Below are positions 10,534 through 19,443 of a stretch of DNA of 64,000 nucleotides, one piece after another. The stretch's first letter is position 1. Each line of letters begins with the position of its first letter. The notes beneath the pieces were generated by a model. It was not told the DNA's origin. It did not search any database and saw only the letters and a list, made by a program, of their open reading frames with translations. This stretch comes from Pedobacter ginsengisoli (GTDB lineage: Bacteria; Bacteroidota; Bacteroidia; Sphingobacteriales; Sphingobacteriaceae): NCBI RefSeq assembly GCF_030244015.1, contig NZ_JASSYX010000004.1, forward strand, positions 186,001-250,000, given 5' to 3'. The translations under genes were made by a program, and so were the position numbers.

Positions 10534-10565
10534 AAAAAGCCAGATAAGATAAACATCTGGCTTTG
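10534..10565 (-). terminator. Intrinsic terminator downstream of the Rrf2 gene
   Basis: A 10-bp perfect stem (AAAGCCAGAT at 10536-10545 with ATCTGGCTTT at 10555-10564) and a 9-nt loop. Read on the minus strand it is followed by a short T-run. It lies 30 bp past the stop of the Rrf2-family gene. Confidence 0.7.
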
Positions 10566-10594
10566 TACAATATGAATTTCTAATTCTAAAGCAT

Positions 10595-11032
10595 TTAATT
10601 CGTTTGCACATTATCTGTTTCCCGTGAAATTACATCAGCTATAGAGGTGGCGGACAAAACATTAAGGGTTGCGTTTCTTACGTCAATAAACGTCTTTCTA
10701 ATGCCACAGGTCACCTCATCATGACATTCATCGCACTTTCGGTAAAATTTTAGACTTGCACATGGCACCATAGCAATCGGACCATCCGTTATCCTTAAAA
10801 TATCCGCCAGAAAAATATCCTTAGGGTCTTTATTCAAACTATAACCGCCCCCTGCTCCCTTTTTACTATATAGATATCCGGCATTACGCATATCCAGTAA
10901 AATTTGTTCCAGAAATTTTCTGGGTATCATTTCCTGTTGAGCCAGTCTTACTATTTGCATAGGTGGATTCCCGGTGTTTTTACCGAGGGCGACCAAAGCT
11001 TTTATCGCATATTTTGTTTTCTTGGACAGCAT
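10595..11032 (-). CDS. Rrf2 family transcriptional regulator with candidate Fe-S cysteines
   Basis: 145 residues. The N-terminus MLSKKTKYAIKALVALGK followed by a winged helix, with GAGGGYSLN (59-67) in the wing, is diagnostic of Rrf2/IscR-type regulators. Cys91, Cys100, Cys103 and Cys109 lie in the region where IscR and RirA bind an iron-sulfur cluster, so redox or iron sensing is plausible but not shown. The gene is monocistronic, with its own terminator downstream. No Fe-S assembly genes are adjacent, so the target regulon cannot be inferred. Confidence 0.88.
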   Translation of the reverse strand: MLSKKTKYAIKALVALGKNTGNPPMQIVRLAQQEMIPRKFLEQILLDMRNAGYLYSKKGAGGGYSLNKDPKDIFLADILRITDGPIAMVPCASLKFYRKCDECHDEVTCGIRKTFIDVRNATLNVLSATSIADVISRETDNVQTN

Positions 11033-11036
11033 CTAA

Positions 11037-11044
11037 CAAATTTA
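11037..11044 (-). promoter_or_regulatory. -7 box abutting the Rrf2 start codon (possible leaderless mRNA)
   Basis: Read on the minus strand this is TAAATTTG, a perfect match to the Bacteroidota consensus TAnnTTTG. It ends only 4 bp before the ATG (11032-11030), so transcription would start at or within a few bases of the start codon. I did not find a clear -33 TTTG at normal spacing, which lowers confidence. Confidence 0.35.
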
Positions 11045-11240
11045 AGAAAAGATTTAGGTATTAGTAATAAAAAACATATCACTACAGGTCAATTTAATAA
11101 TTCTAAAATCAAATATTCATTTTTGAATCATTTTATTGGCAAAAGATCTTACCTCCTTCTTTCTTCAGGATTTATCGTTAAATATAGTATCCGGTGATCC
11201 GAATACCAAGAAATATTAAACTTTCAAAATACACTGAAAA

Positions 11241-11753
11241 CTATTTAAAAATCTTAAAAATCGAGCTCCAAAACCAGCTCTCTTCCGCTTTGAGCATTGT
11301 TTCAAGTGTTTTATTCACATTTTTAGCCAGTTTATTAATGTCCTTAACGGTAGTCTTAAAAGTTTTAAAATCACGACTTTTGTCGTCACCTTTAGCCTCT
11401 GACAATTCATTTAAAAGCTTAATTATAGGATCCAGCTCTCTTTTTTTACGCTCTTTTGCCACCTGTCTTGCAATGTTCCATGTGTTTTTATCCGCAAAAA
11501 AGTATTCTTTCCGCTCACCAGGCTTATGTTGTTTCTCTATAAGTCCCCAGCCTATCAAATCCCTCAGGTTCATATTCGCATTACCCCTGGAAATATTTAG
11601 TTCTGACATAATATCTTCAGTGGTAAGGGCATCCGCAGACACTAATAATAATGCATGGACCTGGGCCATAGTCCTGTTTATACCCCATTCGGATCCAAGT
11701 TTACCCCATGCTTCAATAAATTTCAATTTTCCTTCAGCCAATTCCATATCCAA
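11241..11753 (-). CDS. GbsR/MarR family winged-helix transcriptional regulator
   Basis: 170 residues. The segment FIEAWGKLGSEWGINRTMAQVHALLLVS, then the recognition region LTTEDIMSELNISRGNANMNLRDLIGWGLIEK and a wing (GERKEYFFAD), is the GbsR-type subset of MarR regulators. The C-terminal half is a helical dimerisation region rich in Lys/Glu. The gene stands alone, about 200 bp downstream of the Rrf2 start on the same strand and divergent from the sigma-54 response regulator. In related genomes such proteins often control transport or osmoprotection genes, but no target is adjacent here. Confidence 0.85.
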   Translation of the reverse strand: MDMELAEGKLKFIEAWGKLGSEWGINRTMAQVHALLLVSADALTTEDIMSELNISRGNANMNLRDLIGWGLIEKQHKPGERKEYFFADKNTWNIARQVAKERKKRELDPIIKLLNELSEAKGDDKSRDFKTFKTTVKDINKLAKNVNKTLETMLKAEESWFWSSIFKIFK

Positions 11754-11872
11754 ATATATAGCGAAATACTAATCTTTCAAAAACTACTGAATAAACAATT
11801 ATATTTATGTTAATTCGTTTTGACAGTAAAGGATTAATGATGTAATCCTGATATTTTTAGCTACCCTTTTTG

Positions 11873-11880
11873 TACTTTTG
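11873..11880 (+). promoter_or_regulatory. -7 promoter box for the sigma-54 response regulator gene
   Basis: TACTTTTG matches TAnnTTTG exactly. It lies 21 bp before the ATG at 11902 and overlaps a TTG at 11878 that could otherwise be read as an earlier start. The box therefore supports 11902 as the true start. Confidence 0.5.
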
Positions 11881-11901
11881 TTAATCAGCTACAAAGTCCC
11901 T

Positions 11902-13230
11902 ATGATTAAAATACTCATTATTGAAGATGACCTGACTTTCTCCCAAATATTGGAGGGCTTTTTAAATAAACACGGGTATAAGACTATGCTAAGTAACGAC
12001 GTAAAGAAGAGTTTAGCAATCGTTGAAAGCCAACATCCCGATCTTCTACTTGTTGATTACCGTTTACCTGATGGCACAGGGCTTGATGTGCTTTCCTATC
12101 TCCGCGAAAATGGCCTGCCACAGCCAATGATCATTATGACAAGCTTTAATGATGTTAGAACCGCTGTAAAGTCAATTCAGATGGGAGCATTTGATTACAT
12201 CACTAAACCTGTAAATCCTGATGAACTGCTGATGATCATAAAGGAGGCAACAGATAAACGAAAACCGGTAAATAATTCCAAAACAATTGAAAACAGTGAC
12301 GCGATCAAAGGTAAAAGCGCTATCGCGGATAAACTCTATGAACACATCAACCTGGTAGCTCCTACAGATATGTCTGTTATTATACAAGGCGAGAGCGGCA
12401 CAGGAAAAGAATATGCCGCAAGGACCCTTCATATGCAAAGCAAACGAAAATCTATGCCCTTTGTGGCCATTGACTGCGGAGCACTTTCAAAGGAGCTTGC
12501 TGCCAGCGAGCTCTTCGGCCATGTTAAAGGTGCATTTACCGGAGCTTTAACCGATAAAAAAGGACAATTTGAAGTTGCAGGCGGAGGGACATTATTTCTT
12601 GATGAGGTGGGGAATTTGAGCTATGAGGTCCAGGTAAAACTTCTGAGGGCTCTGCAGGAGAAAACCATACAGCCGGTTGGCAGTACCAAATCTATAAAGG
12701 CAGATGTCCGTATCATCACAGCAACTAATGATGACCTTAAGACAAATGTAAGTAACGGAACATTCAGAGAAGACCTTTACCACAGACTGAATGAATTTAA
12801 AATACAATTACCGGCATTACGTAACCGTGGAAAGGACCTGGATCTCTTTATTAAGCATTTCGTATCACTTTCAAACAAAGAACTGCAAAAAAATGTTCAG
12901 CACATTTCTCAATCTGCAATGGAGCTTCTCCTACAATATGACTGGCCTGGCAATCTGCGTGAATTAAAAAATGTCATTAAGAGAATGGTGCTGCTTACAA
13001 CTGGTGACACTGCAGATATCGAAACACTGCCGGATGAAATGATCATCGCGGTGCACAAAGAGTCCCGGCCTCTTGGCTCTGATCTCAAAGCAATTAATGA
13101 GATTAATGAAAAAGCCTTAATTCTGGAAACACTCTTAAAAGTCAGGTACAACAAATCAAAAGCCGCTAAGCTGTTAAACATTGACAGAAAGACACTTTAT
13201 AGTAAAATGGAACGCTATGAAATTGAGTAG
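11902..13230 (+). CDS. Sigma-54-dependent response regulator (NtrC family)
   Basis: 442 residues from the ATG at 11902 (MIKILIIEDD). A receiver domain (1-120) has phospho-acceptor Asp52 in LVDYRLPDG, Thr80 and Lys102. The AAA+ domain has Walker A GESGTGKE (163-170), the sigma-54-contacting GAFTGA loop (210-215) and Walker B GTLFLDEVGN (229-238). The C-terminus is a Fis-type HTH ending NKSKAAKLLNIDRKTLYSKM. It should activate sigma-54 promoters when phosphorylated. The convergent hybrid kinase overlaps its 3' end by 16 bp and is the obvious candidate partner. Target genes are not evident. Confidence 0.92.
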   Translation: MIKILIIEDDLTFSQILEGFLNKHGYKTMLSNDVKKSLAIVESQHPDLLLVDYRLPDGTGLDVLSYLRENGLPQPMIIMTSFNDVRTAVKSIQMGAFDYITKPVNPDELLMIIKEATDKRKPVNNSKTIENSDAIKGKSAIADKLYEHINLVAPTDMSVIIQGESGTGKEYAARTLHMQSKRKSMPFVAIDCGALSKELAASELFGHVKGAFTGALTDKKGQFEVAGGGTLFLDEVGNLSYEVQVKLLRALQEKTIQPVGSTKSIKADVRIITATNDDLKTNVSNGTFREDLYHRLNEFKIQLPALRNRGKDLDLFIKHFVSLSNKELQKNVQHISQSAMELLLQYDWPGNLRELKNVIKRMVLLTTGDTADIETLPDEMIIAVHKESRPLGSDLKAINEINEKALILETLLKVRYNKSKAAKLLNIDRKTLYSKMERYEIE

Positions 13231-15686
13231 CACAATTGGTTAAGTTTCTTCAACAGCAGCAAAATATCCTGCTTCAGCTTATCGGTTAAAATAACACTTT
13301 GTCCCAATTCTATTTCACACATTCTAAAGGCAGCAGACAGGTCCTTTGACCCGATTTGAGCTATTCTTCCGGCAAGTCTGTGAATAATTAACCGGATGAT
13401 GTCCACATCAGACTTTGCTAAAGCTTTTTTAATTTCTATATCATCACTATTACAGTCCTCCTTAAATCTCAAAAGCACTTTATTAAGCTGCTCTTCATCC
13501 CCATAGGTCATCTTTCTCAGTGCAGTGAGATCAAGATCCTGACCCTGGTAAGCCGGTTGGTCTTCATCCGTACCCGCAGAAAGAGCAGACAAAAGCTCTA
13601 CTTCCCTAAAAGGTTTCATCACCAATCCATCAAAACCGTTCTTAAGTAAGAATTCTCTTTCATCAGGCAATACCTGCGCAGTGATGGCAAATATTTTTAC
13701 CGGATCTTTGATCTTTTCTCTAAGAACCCGGCAAAGTTTAATTCCATCCATTTCAGGCATTCTGATGTCCATCAAAATATATTTTACAGAATCATCCCAT
13801 TGCTCGTTTAAAAGTGCTGAAGGCGCATTAAAACTCTTATAATCTATTTTATTCTTTCTGAGAATAATTCCGCACAGATCGAGTATCAACTGGTCGTCAT
13901 CTACGATCCAGACCTTTCCCGATGGCAGCTTAGGTTTTGAAATCTGTATAGCCCTGGCATCAGAATCTCCGGCCGCGGTAAAAGTAAGATATACCGTGAA
14001 CACACTTCCAATCCCCAATTTACTTTTCACGTAAATACGGCCTCCCTGACTCTCAATAAGAGACTTGACAATTGTTAACCCCAGCCCTGTTCCCTTGTGG
14101 CTTGCTTCATCATTTTGAATTGCGCCGCCCTGTTCAAATTCATTAAAAATTTGCTCACATTCTGCTTCAGAAAGTCCAATACCGGTATCTTTTACTTTAA
14201 ATGTAAAATGCAGATCATCATTTTTCCTTTTGTAAAATGATGACAATACAACTTCACCTGAATGGGTAAATTTAATGGCGTTGCTAAGCAGGTTATATAA
14301 TATTTGTTTGAGTCTGAATTGGTCACCATTGACATAGTCAATCCCTTTGAAGTCAAAATCCGTGACCAAATTCAGCGACTTTAATTCCGCCTGCGCACGC
14401 ATGCCTGAAACCACTTCATCCATCAGTTTCCTGATATCGAAAGGGGCATTGGAAAATGTAAATTTTCCTGAGGTGATCCGGTTGTAGTCTAAAATTTCAT
14501 TTACGATCTGTAACAAATGTTCAGAAGACCGGGATATAGCCTCGATATGTTTATGCTGTGGCTGCTCGTCATGTCTGATAATATCTGCGTAGCCAATTAT
14601 TGATTGAAGAGGGGTCCTGATCTCATGACTCATGTTGGACAGGAAGCGCTGCTTCGCCTTACCATGATATTCGGCTTCATCTTTGGCCCGTTCAAGCTCA
14701 TTTCTATAGCGTCCGCTTCGTGCAATATCAGTTAAGATCAAATATAAAAGTAAGCCAGTTAAAACCACAAAGACCAGCATAATTATACCAATTGTTGTGA
14801 TCCCGGTAGTCACAACTTTCTTCGCCTGGCCACCGCTTATTTCAATTTGACTAAGGACTTCATTTTCAACTTTTCTGAGCACATCAAGCATTTGAGTGAT
14901 CAGGACGTTATTCGCATTTGCCAGCTCAGCTTCCCTGTTTAGAAAGCTGGCGTTATTTCTCCGCTGTTCATCTGCAATCACCTGAATTGACTGCTCCAGA
15001 TTTTTAGCCATAGTATCCTCAGCAGACAATGCAATGGTGTCGCGCTTGATCTTTTCTTCACTGACAATTTTAATTGATTTATCACCCTCAGACTTTTTCC
15101 TTCCAAAAATTTTACCAAAAAAACTTCTTGATTTTTCTTCTGTAGGGTAAATTGTAGTAGTAGAGGTTTTTTCTTCCGTAGCCAGCAAAGTACTATCTGC
15201 CTGGGCTGCTCTTTTGGCTACGATACTATTCATGTTTTTTACCTGTTCAGCAAAAGACTTATTACTAATCAGGCGTTCTCTGACTTTTAAATAATTCGCG
15301 AACTGTTTGTCCCTTTCGGCTAAAAGCCTTTTGATTACCTTTATACGTGCCAGCTGAACCGAATCATGAGCATAGAGAAATCCAAGAGTATCCAAGACCC
15401 TTTTTAGTTGGCCCGACTCTTTAAAGCCTCTACGATAACTCTCCGGATTATTAAGTGCCTGACCTTTTTGAAGTTGGTCAAGAGTGCCGATTTTACGGGA
15501 TATGACATTTACAATCCGCAATCTTTCACTGGGAGCTGAAATATTTTCAACTGTTTCCAGCATTTCATTAAATGCTACCTTACTTACCCCCCATGCCATG
15601 AATAGGGAAAAACAGGCAAGCAGTAAGGCAATGATTACTTTGCTTTTTGTTGCCTTTACAAAACTATTTCTGGGGGCGCTGGTCAT
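13215..15686 (-). CDS. Hybrid sensor histidine kinase with receiver and HPt domains
   Basis: 823 residues. TM1 at about 17-33 and TM2 at about 293-317 enclose a periplasmic region of about 260 residues, helical and charged, with a low-complexity Ser/Thr/Lys stretch near 165-225. Then come HisKA with His354 (MSHEIRTPL), a HATPase domain (NLLSNAIKFTHSG; DTGIGLS; GTGLGLTI), a receiver with Asp640 (ILMDIRMPEMDG) and a C-terminal HPt with His769 (IIHRLAGRIAQIGS). This is a complete internal phosphorelay. The 3' end overlaps that of the convergent NtrC-type regulator, so HPt-to-Asp52 transfer is a reasonable inference. The ligand is unknown. Confidence 0.9.
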   Translation of the reverse strand: MTSAPRNSFVKATKSKVIIALLLACFSLFMAWGVSKVAFNEMLETVENISAPSERLRIVNVISRKIGTLDQLQKGQALNNPESYRRGFKESGQLKRVLDTLGFLYAHDSVQLARIKVIKRLLAERDKQFANYLKVRERLISNKSFAEQVKNMNSIVAKRAAQADSTLLATEEKTSTTTIYPTEEKSRSFFGKIFGRKKSEGDKSIKIVSEEKIKRDTIALSAEDTMAKNLEQSIQVIADEQRRNNASFLNREAELANANNVLITQMLDVLRKVENEVLSQIEISGGQAKKVVTTGITTIGIIMLVFVVLTGLLLYLILTDIARSGRYRNELERAKDEAEYHGKAKQRFLSNMSHEIRTPLQSIIGYADIIRHDEQPQHKHIEAISRSSEHLLQIVNEILDYNRITSGKFTFSNAPFDIRKLMDEVVSGMRAQAELKSLNLVTDFDFKGIDYVNGDQFRLKQILYNLLSNAIKFTHSGEVVLSSFYKRKNDDLHFTFKVKDTGIGLSEAECEQIFNEFEQGGAIQNDEASHKGTGLGLTIVKSLIESQGGRIYVKSKLGIGSVFTVYLTFTAAGDSDARAIQISKPKLPSGKVWIVDDDQLILDLCGIILRKNKIDYKSFNAPSALLNEQWDDSVKYILMDIRMPEMDGIKLCRVLREKIKDPVKIFAITAQVLPDEREFLLKNGFDGLVMKPFREVELLSALSAGTDEDQPAYQGQDLDLTALRKMTYGDEEQLNKVLLRFKEDCNSDDIEIKKALAKSDVDIIRLIIHRLAGRIAQIGSKDLSAAFRMCEIELGQSVILTDKLKQDILLLLKKLNQLCYSIS

Positions 15687-15803
15687 TTAAACTTCTCCAT
15701 ATAACGATAAGTTTCAATGTATATTACCACATTGATTTCTGCACATCAATATCAGGAACAGTGAAACTGGTCAACTGTTTTTAAATCAGTTAAACCCGGG
15801 GAG

Positions 15804-16784
15804 TTACAATACAGCGATTTCGCGGTTATATTTTGTTCTGTACTGAATTGGAGAAAGCCCCGTAATTCTCTTAAATGTGGTGCGAAAAGCCTTGGTATCG
15901 GTGTAACCAACCTTGTACATCACCTCGTTGACATTCTCACGAGAAGATTCAAGGCTAACCTTCGCCGCCTCCATTTTTACGCGCTGAATATATTCTACAA
16001 TTGTATTCGAGGTCGCTTTTTTAAATCGTCTTTCCAGGTTTCTTCTCCCTATGGCCTGCATTGCAGCCAGCTGATCAATAGTAATTTTCTCCTTAAAATT
16101 ATTCTCAATAAATTCCTGGATTTTCTTTATCGGTTCATCTTCATGTTCCTTCTGGCCCTGGAAAATGGTGAAAGACAATTGGTTTTCTCTATCAAGCTCA
16201 ATAGCAAAAACTTTAGCCGAGAGCACTGCGATATCTCTCCCGGCATATTTTTCAATAAGGTATAAGATCAGGTTCAAATAAGAAAAAGCACCACCACTAG
16301 AATAAATACCCTGTTCATCCGTAATTATTTTCTCTGTAACAAGCGTCACATCCGGAAACATTCTTCTAAAATCGTTCTCAGCCAACCAGTGAGTAGCACA
16401 TTTACGTCCGTTTACTAAACCGGTCGAAGCAAGCAAAAAAGCCCCGAGACAAAGACTGGCCACCTCTGATCCACCACGATACTGGGCTACGATCCATGGA
16501 ATAAAATCTTTATTTTTCTCAATAGCTTCATTAATTTCACCATCAATTGCAGGAATTATAATCAAGTCCGTTTTACCTGCATCTTTTATTGTAACATCAG
16601 TATTTACAGTAAACAATCCGCCGCTTACCAAGGTTTCATTAGACAATCCGACAAGCTGAACTTTGAACAACGGGGGCTGACCTTTAGCTTTATAAAATTC
16701 GTTAACCTGACTAAACAACTGCCTTGAGCCTTCAAGGCTACCCAATATAGCTCCTTTCGGAACAAGGATTGAAATGTGTTTCAT
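15804..16784 (-). CDS. GlxA family transcriptional regulator (DJ-1/PfpI domain plus AraC HTH)
   Basis: 326 residues. The N-terminal half is a DJ-1/PfpI-like domain with the nucleophile-elbow sequence VASLCLGAFLLASTG (Cys112). The C-terminal 100 residues are an AraC/XylS double HTH (IDQLAAMQAIGRRNLERRFKK and VGYTDTKAFRTTFKRITGLSPIQYR). The DJ-1 part of this family is usually a sensor, not an enzyme. It lies 19 bp upstream of the DUF1080 gene on the same strand and may be cotranscribed with it. The signal is unknown. Confidence 0.88.
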   Translation of the reverse strand: MKHISILVPKGAILGSLEGSRQLFSQVNEFYKAKGQPPLFKVQLVGLSNETLVSGGLFTVNTDVTIKDAGKTDLIIIPAIDGEINEAIEKNKDFIPWIVAQYRGGSEVASLCLGAFLLASTGLVNGRKCATHWLAENDFRRMFPDVTLVTEKIITDEQGIYSSGGAFSYLNLILYLIEKYAGRDIAVLSAKVFAIELDRENQLSFTIFQGQKEHEDEPIKKIQEFIENNFKEKITIDQLAAMQAIGRRNLERRFKKATSNTIVEYIQRVKMEAAKVSLESSRENVNEVMYKVGYTDTKAFRTTFKRITGLSPIQYRTKYNREIAVL

Positions 16785-16803
16785 AAATTCTGTTTACTAA
16801 CTA

Positions 16804-17532
16804 TTACAACGGCAGGATTTTAATATTTCTCCATTGACTGGAACCCGGATGCTCCTGCAAGGCAATTTTTCCTTTGGCCACCTTAGCAAAATCAGCAAAA
16901 GCCGGACTTTTAAATTTGCTGTTAGCTACCAGCTTATTCCATTCTTCACTTCCTATCTGACCTTCAAAAGTTTTAATACCATTTAAATAAAACGTCAGGT
17001 GCCCTTTATTTTGGATCAGTCTGACTTTATTCCATTCTCCCACTGGTACTGGTTTGGAAACTGTAGCATCCCCGGACATGTCGTACAAGCAGCCTGCAAG
17101 GTGGTTCTCTTTTTTATTATCACTTGCGTCAATATTGTCCAGCACCTGCATCTCCGGCCCTGTTAAATAAGTTGCCCCGTATTTAGGATCTTCCTGAATA
17201 TTGAATATGATACCACTATTACTTCCTTTAGCAACTTTCCACTCCAAATTGAGTTCATAGTTTTCGTAAATATCATTGGTGACAATATCACCGCCACCAC
17301 TCCTTGGTTTCGTCTGGTCAAACACCAGTGCGCCGTCGACCACCTGCCACTTCGAGCCAACAGTATCCCTCAGATAGGTGTGCCAGCCCTTAGTAGTTTT
17401 GCCGTCAAATAATAATTTCCAGCCTTGTTTCTTTTCTTGTTTGGTCAGGGTATTCGGCGTTTGCGCTACAACAGCACCGCTCAGCAATGCAAAAGCAGTA
17501 AAAACAATTAGTGTTTTTTTCATAAATTTCAT
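16804..17532 (-). CDS. DUF1080 domain protein (3-keto-disaccharide hydrolase family), exported
   Basis: 242 residues with a signal peptide ending at VVAQ. The body is one concanavalin-like DUF1080 domain with family motifs GWKLLFDGKTTKGWHTY, DIVTNDIYENYELNLEWK, SNSGIIFNIQED, GPEMQVLDN and HPGSSQWRNIKI. Members hydrolyse 3-keto-glycosides in some Bacteroidota, and many are periplasmic. No partner glucoside 3-dehydrogenase is adjacent, so the substrate remains open. The ATG at 17532 gives MKFMKKT; a start at the second Met (17523) is equally possible. Confidence 0.87.
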   Translation of the reverse strand: MKFMKKTLIVFTAFALLSGAVVAQTPNTLTKQEKKQGWKLLFDGKTTKGWHTYLRDTVGSKWQVVDGALVFDQTKPRSGGGDIVTNDIYENYELNLEWKVAKGSNSGIIFNIQEDPKYGATYLTGPEMQVLDNIDASDNKKENHLAGCLYDMSGDATVSKPVPVGEWNKVRLIQNKGHLTFYLNGIKTFEGQIGSEEWNKLVANSKFKSPAFADFAKVAKGKIALQEHPGSSQWRNIKILPL

Positions 17533-17632
17533 AATTTGTGCGTACTAAGGTAATAAATAATCTAATTCCTAAGATGGATACTAAATCGATTTTTTAACTC
17601 CCTTCAGAATCTAACTATATCTTCCTTAAGCG

Positions 17633-18760
17633 ATGAAAAATATATACCTGTTTTTTTATTTGTTCCCTTTAACGTCAGTTCTTTCCTGCCAGCCAAACGC
17701 GAAAGAAAAAATGCAATCGGCAGGCAAAGCCGATTCTCTGGCGAACTGCTCCAGCAACCTTCCAAAACGCTATGGAAGTGTTCCGGATCAGGCCAGCGTT
17801 ACTTCAAATAAAGCAAGTTACAAAGGCATGGTCCTCATACCTGCCGGAACGTTTACAATGGGAGCTTCAGACAATGACGGCAGAACTGACGAGTATCCGC
17901 AGCACAAAGTGCAATTGTCTGCTTTCTGGATAGATGCCACAGAAGTAACCAATGCCAGTTTTAGCAAATTTGTTAAAGCCACGGGGTACATTACCACCGC
18001 AGAGCGCAAGCCGGATTGGGAAGAAATCAAAAAACAGGTTCCCCCGGGCACCCCTAAACCACATGACAGTATCCTGGTTGCCGCTTCACTTGTTTTTAAA
18101 GCGCCCGGAAAAATCAGCGATCTGGACAACGTCTCACAATGGTGGAAATGGCAGAAGGGAGCTGACTGGAAGCATCCTAAGGGCCCCGGCAGCAGTATCA
18201 AAGGCAAAGACAACTATCCGGTCGTGCATATCTCCTGGGACGATGCAATGGCTTACTGTAAATGGTCCGGGAAAAGACTACCTACGGAAGCTGAATGGGA
18301 GTATGCAAGCCGCGGTGGCTTGCCGGATGCAGCCTATCCATGGGGAAATGAGGATATAGAAAAAGGCGCAAGCAAAGCCAATACCTGGCAGGGCAACTTT
18401 CCGGTCAAAAACACAAGTTGGGACGGGTTTTACGAGCTTGCCCCGACCATGCAATTTAAAGCAAACGGCTATGGCCTTTATGACATGTCCGGTAATGTCT
18501 GGGAATGGTGCAGTGACTGGTACAGACCCGATTATTACAAAACCGATGAAGGCAAAACGAGTATAAACCCTCCCGGACCAGCGGGCAGTTTTGATCCAAT
18601 GGAACCGGCGATTCCAAAAAGAGTGGTCCGAGGCGGTTCATTTATGTGTCATTCATCTTACTGCAAAGGTTACCGGGTGAGCTCCAGAATGAAATCATCA
18701 GCAGATACCGGATTGGAAAATACCGGCTTCCGCTGCGTAGTATCGGCAAATCCAAATTAA
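17633..18760 (+). CDS. Formylglycine-generating enzyme family lipoprotein with intact active-site cysteines
   Basis: 375 residues. The N-terminus ends in LTSVLSC, a type II signal peptide with lipidated Cys19, so the protein is anchored in the envelope. Residues 65-372 are an FGE-sulfatase (SUMF1) domain: MVLIPAGTFTMGASDNDG, FWIDATEVTN, RLPTEAEWEYASRGG, GLYDMSGNVWEW. The C-terminal RGGSFMCHSSYCKGYR (Cys339, Cys344) matches the two-cysteine copper site of genuine formylglycine-generating oxidases, which many bacterial paralogues lack. It could therefore activate sulfatases, but no sulfatase gene is in the window. It stands alone on the plus strand. Confidence 0.88.
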   Translation: MKNIYLFFYLFPLTSVLSCQPNAKEKMQSAGKADSLANCSSNLPKRYGSVPDQASVTSNKASYKGMVLIPAGTFTMGASDNDGRTDEYPQHKVQLSAFWIDATEVTNASFSKFVKATGYITTAERKPDWEEIKKQVPPGTPKPHDSILVAASLVFKAPGKISDLDNVSQWWKWQKGADWKHPKGPGSSIKGKDNYPVVHISWDDAMAYCKWSGKRLPTEAEWEYASRGGLPDAAYPWGNEDIEKGASKANTWQGNFPVKNTSWDGFYELAPTMQFKANGYGLYDMSGNVWEWCSDWYRPDYYKTDEGKTSINPPGPAGSFDPMEPAIPKRVVRGGSFMCHSSYCKGYRVSSRMKSSADTGLENTGFRCVVSANPN

Positions 18761-18883
18761 GCCAGATCCTATTGAGGGTTCACTATACCCCGAAAATTTG
18801 CATTTGACTGTTTGACATATAGAACTCCTAAATCTAATGTTGTCGTTGACACCACCTTATTGATTATAGAGAAATGGAAGGCA

Positions 18884-18923
18884 TAAAAAAAGGGAAAGAA
18901 GGTGATTTAAAACCTCTTTCCCT
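18884..18923 (-). terminator. Intrinsic terminator downstream of the PIN toxin gene
   Basis: A stem of about 13 bp with one bulge (AAGGGAAAGAAGGT near 18890-18903 with ACCTCTTTCCCTT near 18911-18923). On the minus strand it runs into seven or eight T residues. It lies about 90 bp past the end of the toxin gene. Confidence 0.65.
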
Positions 18924-19014
18924 TGTCGTAGCCCAAGCGTTACACTTGTCGAACACTTTTCGGGACGATTTAATGCTTTTGGCTGCTATTGGAGATGATC
19001 CAACGACCTAAATG

Positions 19015-19443
19015 CTACAAACCGCTCAAGCTAGCTAGCGCTTCAGCAGGTGTAAAAACAGCAAGCTTACTTTTTTTAAAGTCTTTGGTATTTCTAGTCA
19101 CAATAAAATCCAAATCTGGAATACTTAATGCACTGTGATATTGTATGGCATCTTCATAATCTTTGAAGTCCGTTTTAAGCGACTGGCGAATAACCGAATC
19201 TGTCACGTCTGTTATTTCCGTAATCTCAGCCAGTTCTTCCAGTAATTTCAACGTGGCATTTCCAGTCATAGATTGACGAAGAATATAGTAAATGTTATTA
19301 TAGGAAACAGCAGCAATAAAAATCCTAACCTTTCCATTTACAGCAAGATCAAAAATTTTAGCAGCATCCATAGCAAAAGGCTGCCGGTTTGCCAAAAAAT
19401 CAATAACAATATTGGTGTCCATGAAAATAAGTTTCATGCTCAA
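19015..19443 (-). CDS. PIN domain ribonuclease toxin (VapC-like)
   Basis: 142 residues. The start MKLIFMDTNIVIDFLANR with Asp9 and the later acidic positions (Asp98 in FKDYEDAIQYHSA; Asp121 in TRNTKDF) fit a PIN-domain RNase, which needs Mg2+ bound by acidic residues. The gene overlaps the upstream antitoxin by 4 bp (ATGA), a typical translationally coupled toxin-antitoxin arrangement. A terminator lies just downstream. The RNA target cannot be told from sequence. Confidence 0.85.
   Translation of the reverse strand: MSMKLIFMDTNIVIDFLANRQPFAMDAAKIFDLAVNGKVRIFIAAVSYNNIYYILRQSMTGNATLKLLEELAEITEITDVTDSVIRQSLKTDFKDYEDAIQYHSALSIPDLDFIVTRNTKDFKKSKLAVFTPAEALASLSGL

Noticed and set aside
11878..11901. 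TTG start extending the sigma-54 response regulator by eight codons
   Set aside because: The TTG lies inside a perfect TAnnTTTG promoter box, and the receiver domain begins naturally at the ATG at 11902.
18874..19011. Small open frame of 45 codons on the plus strand, beginning MEGIKKGKEGD
   Set aside because: It overlaps the terminator of the PIN toxin gene, has no recognisable family and no good ribosome binding site. It may be a remnant, but I cannot support it as a gene.
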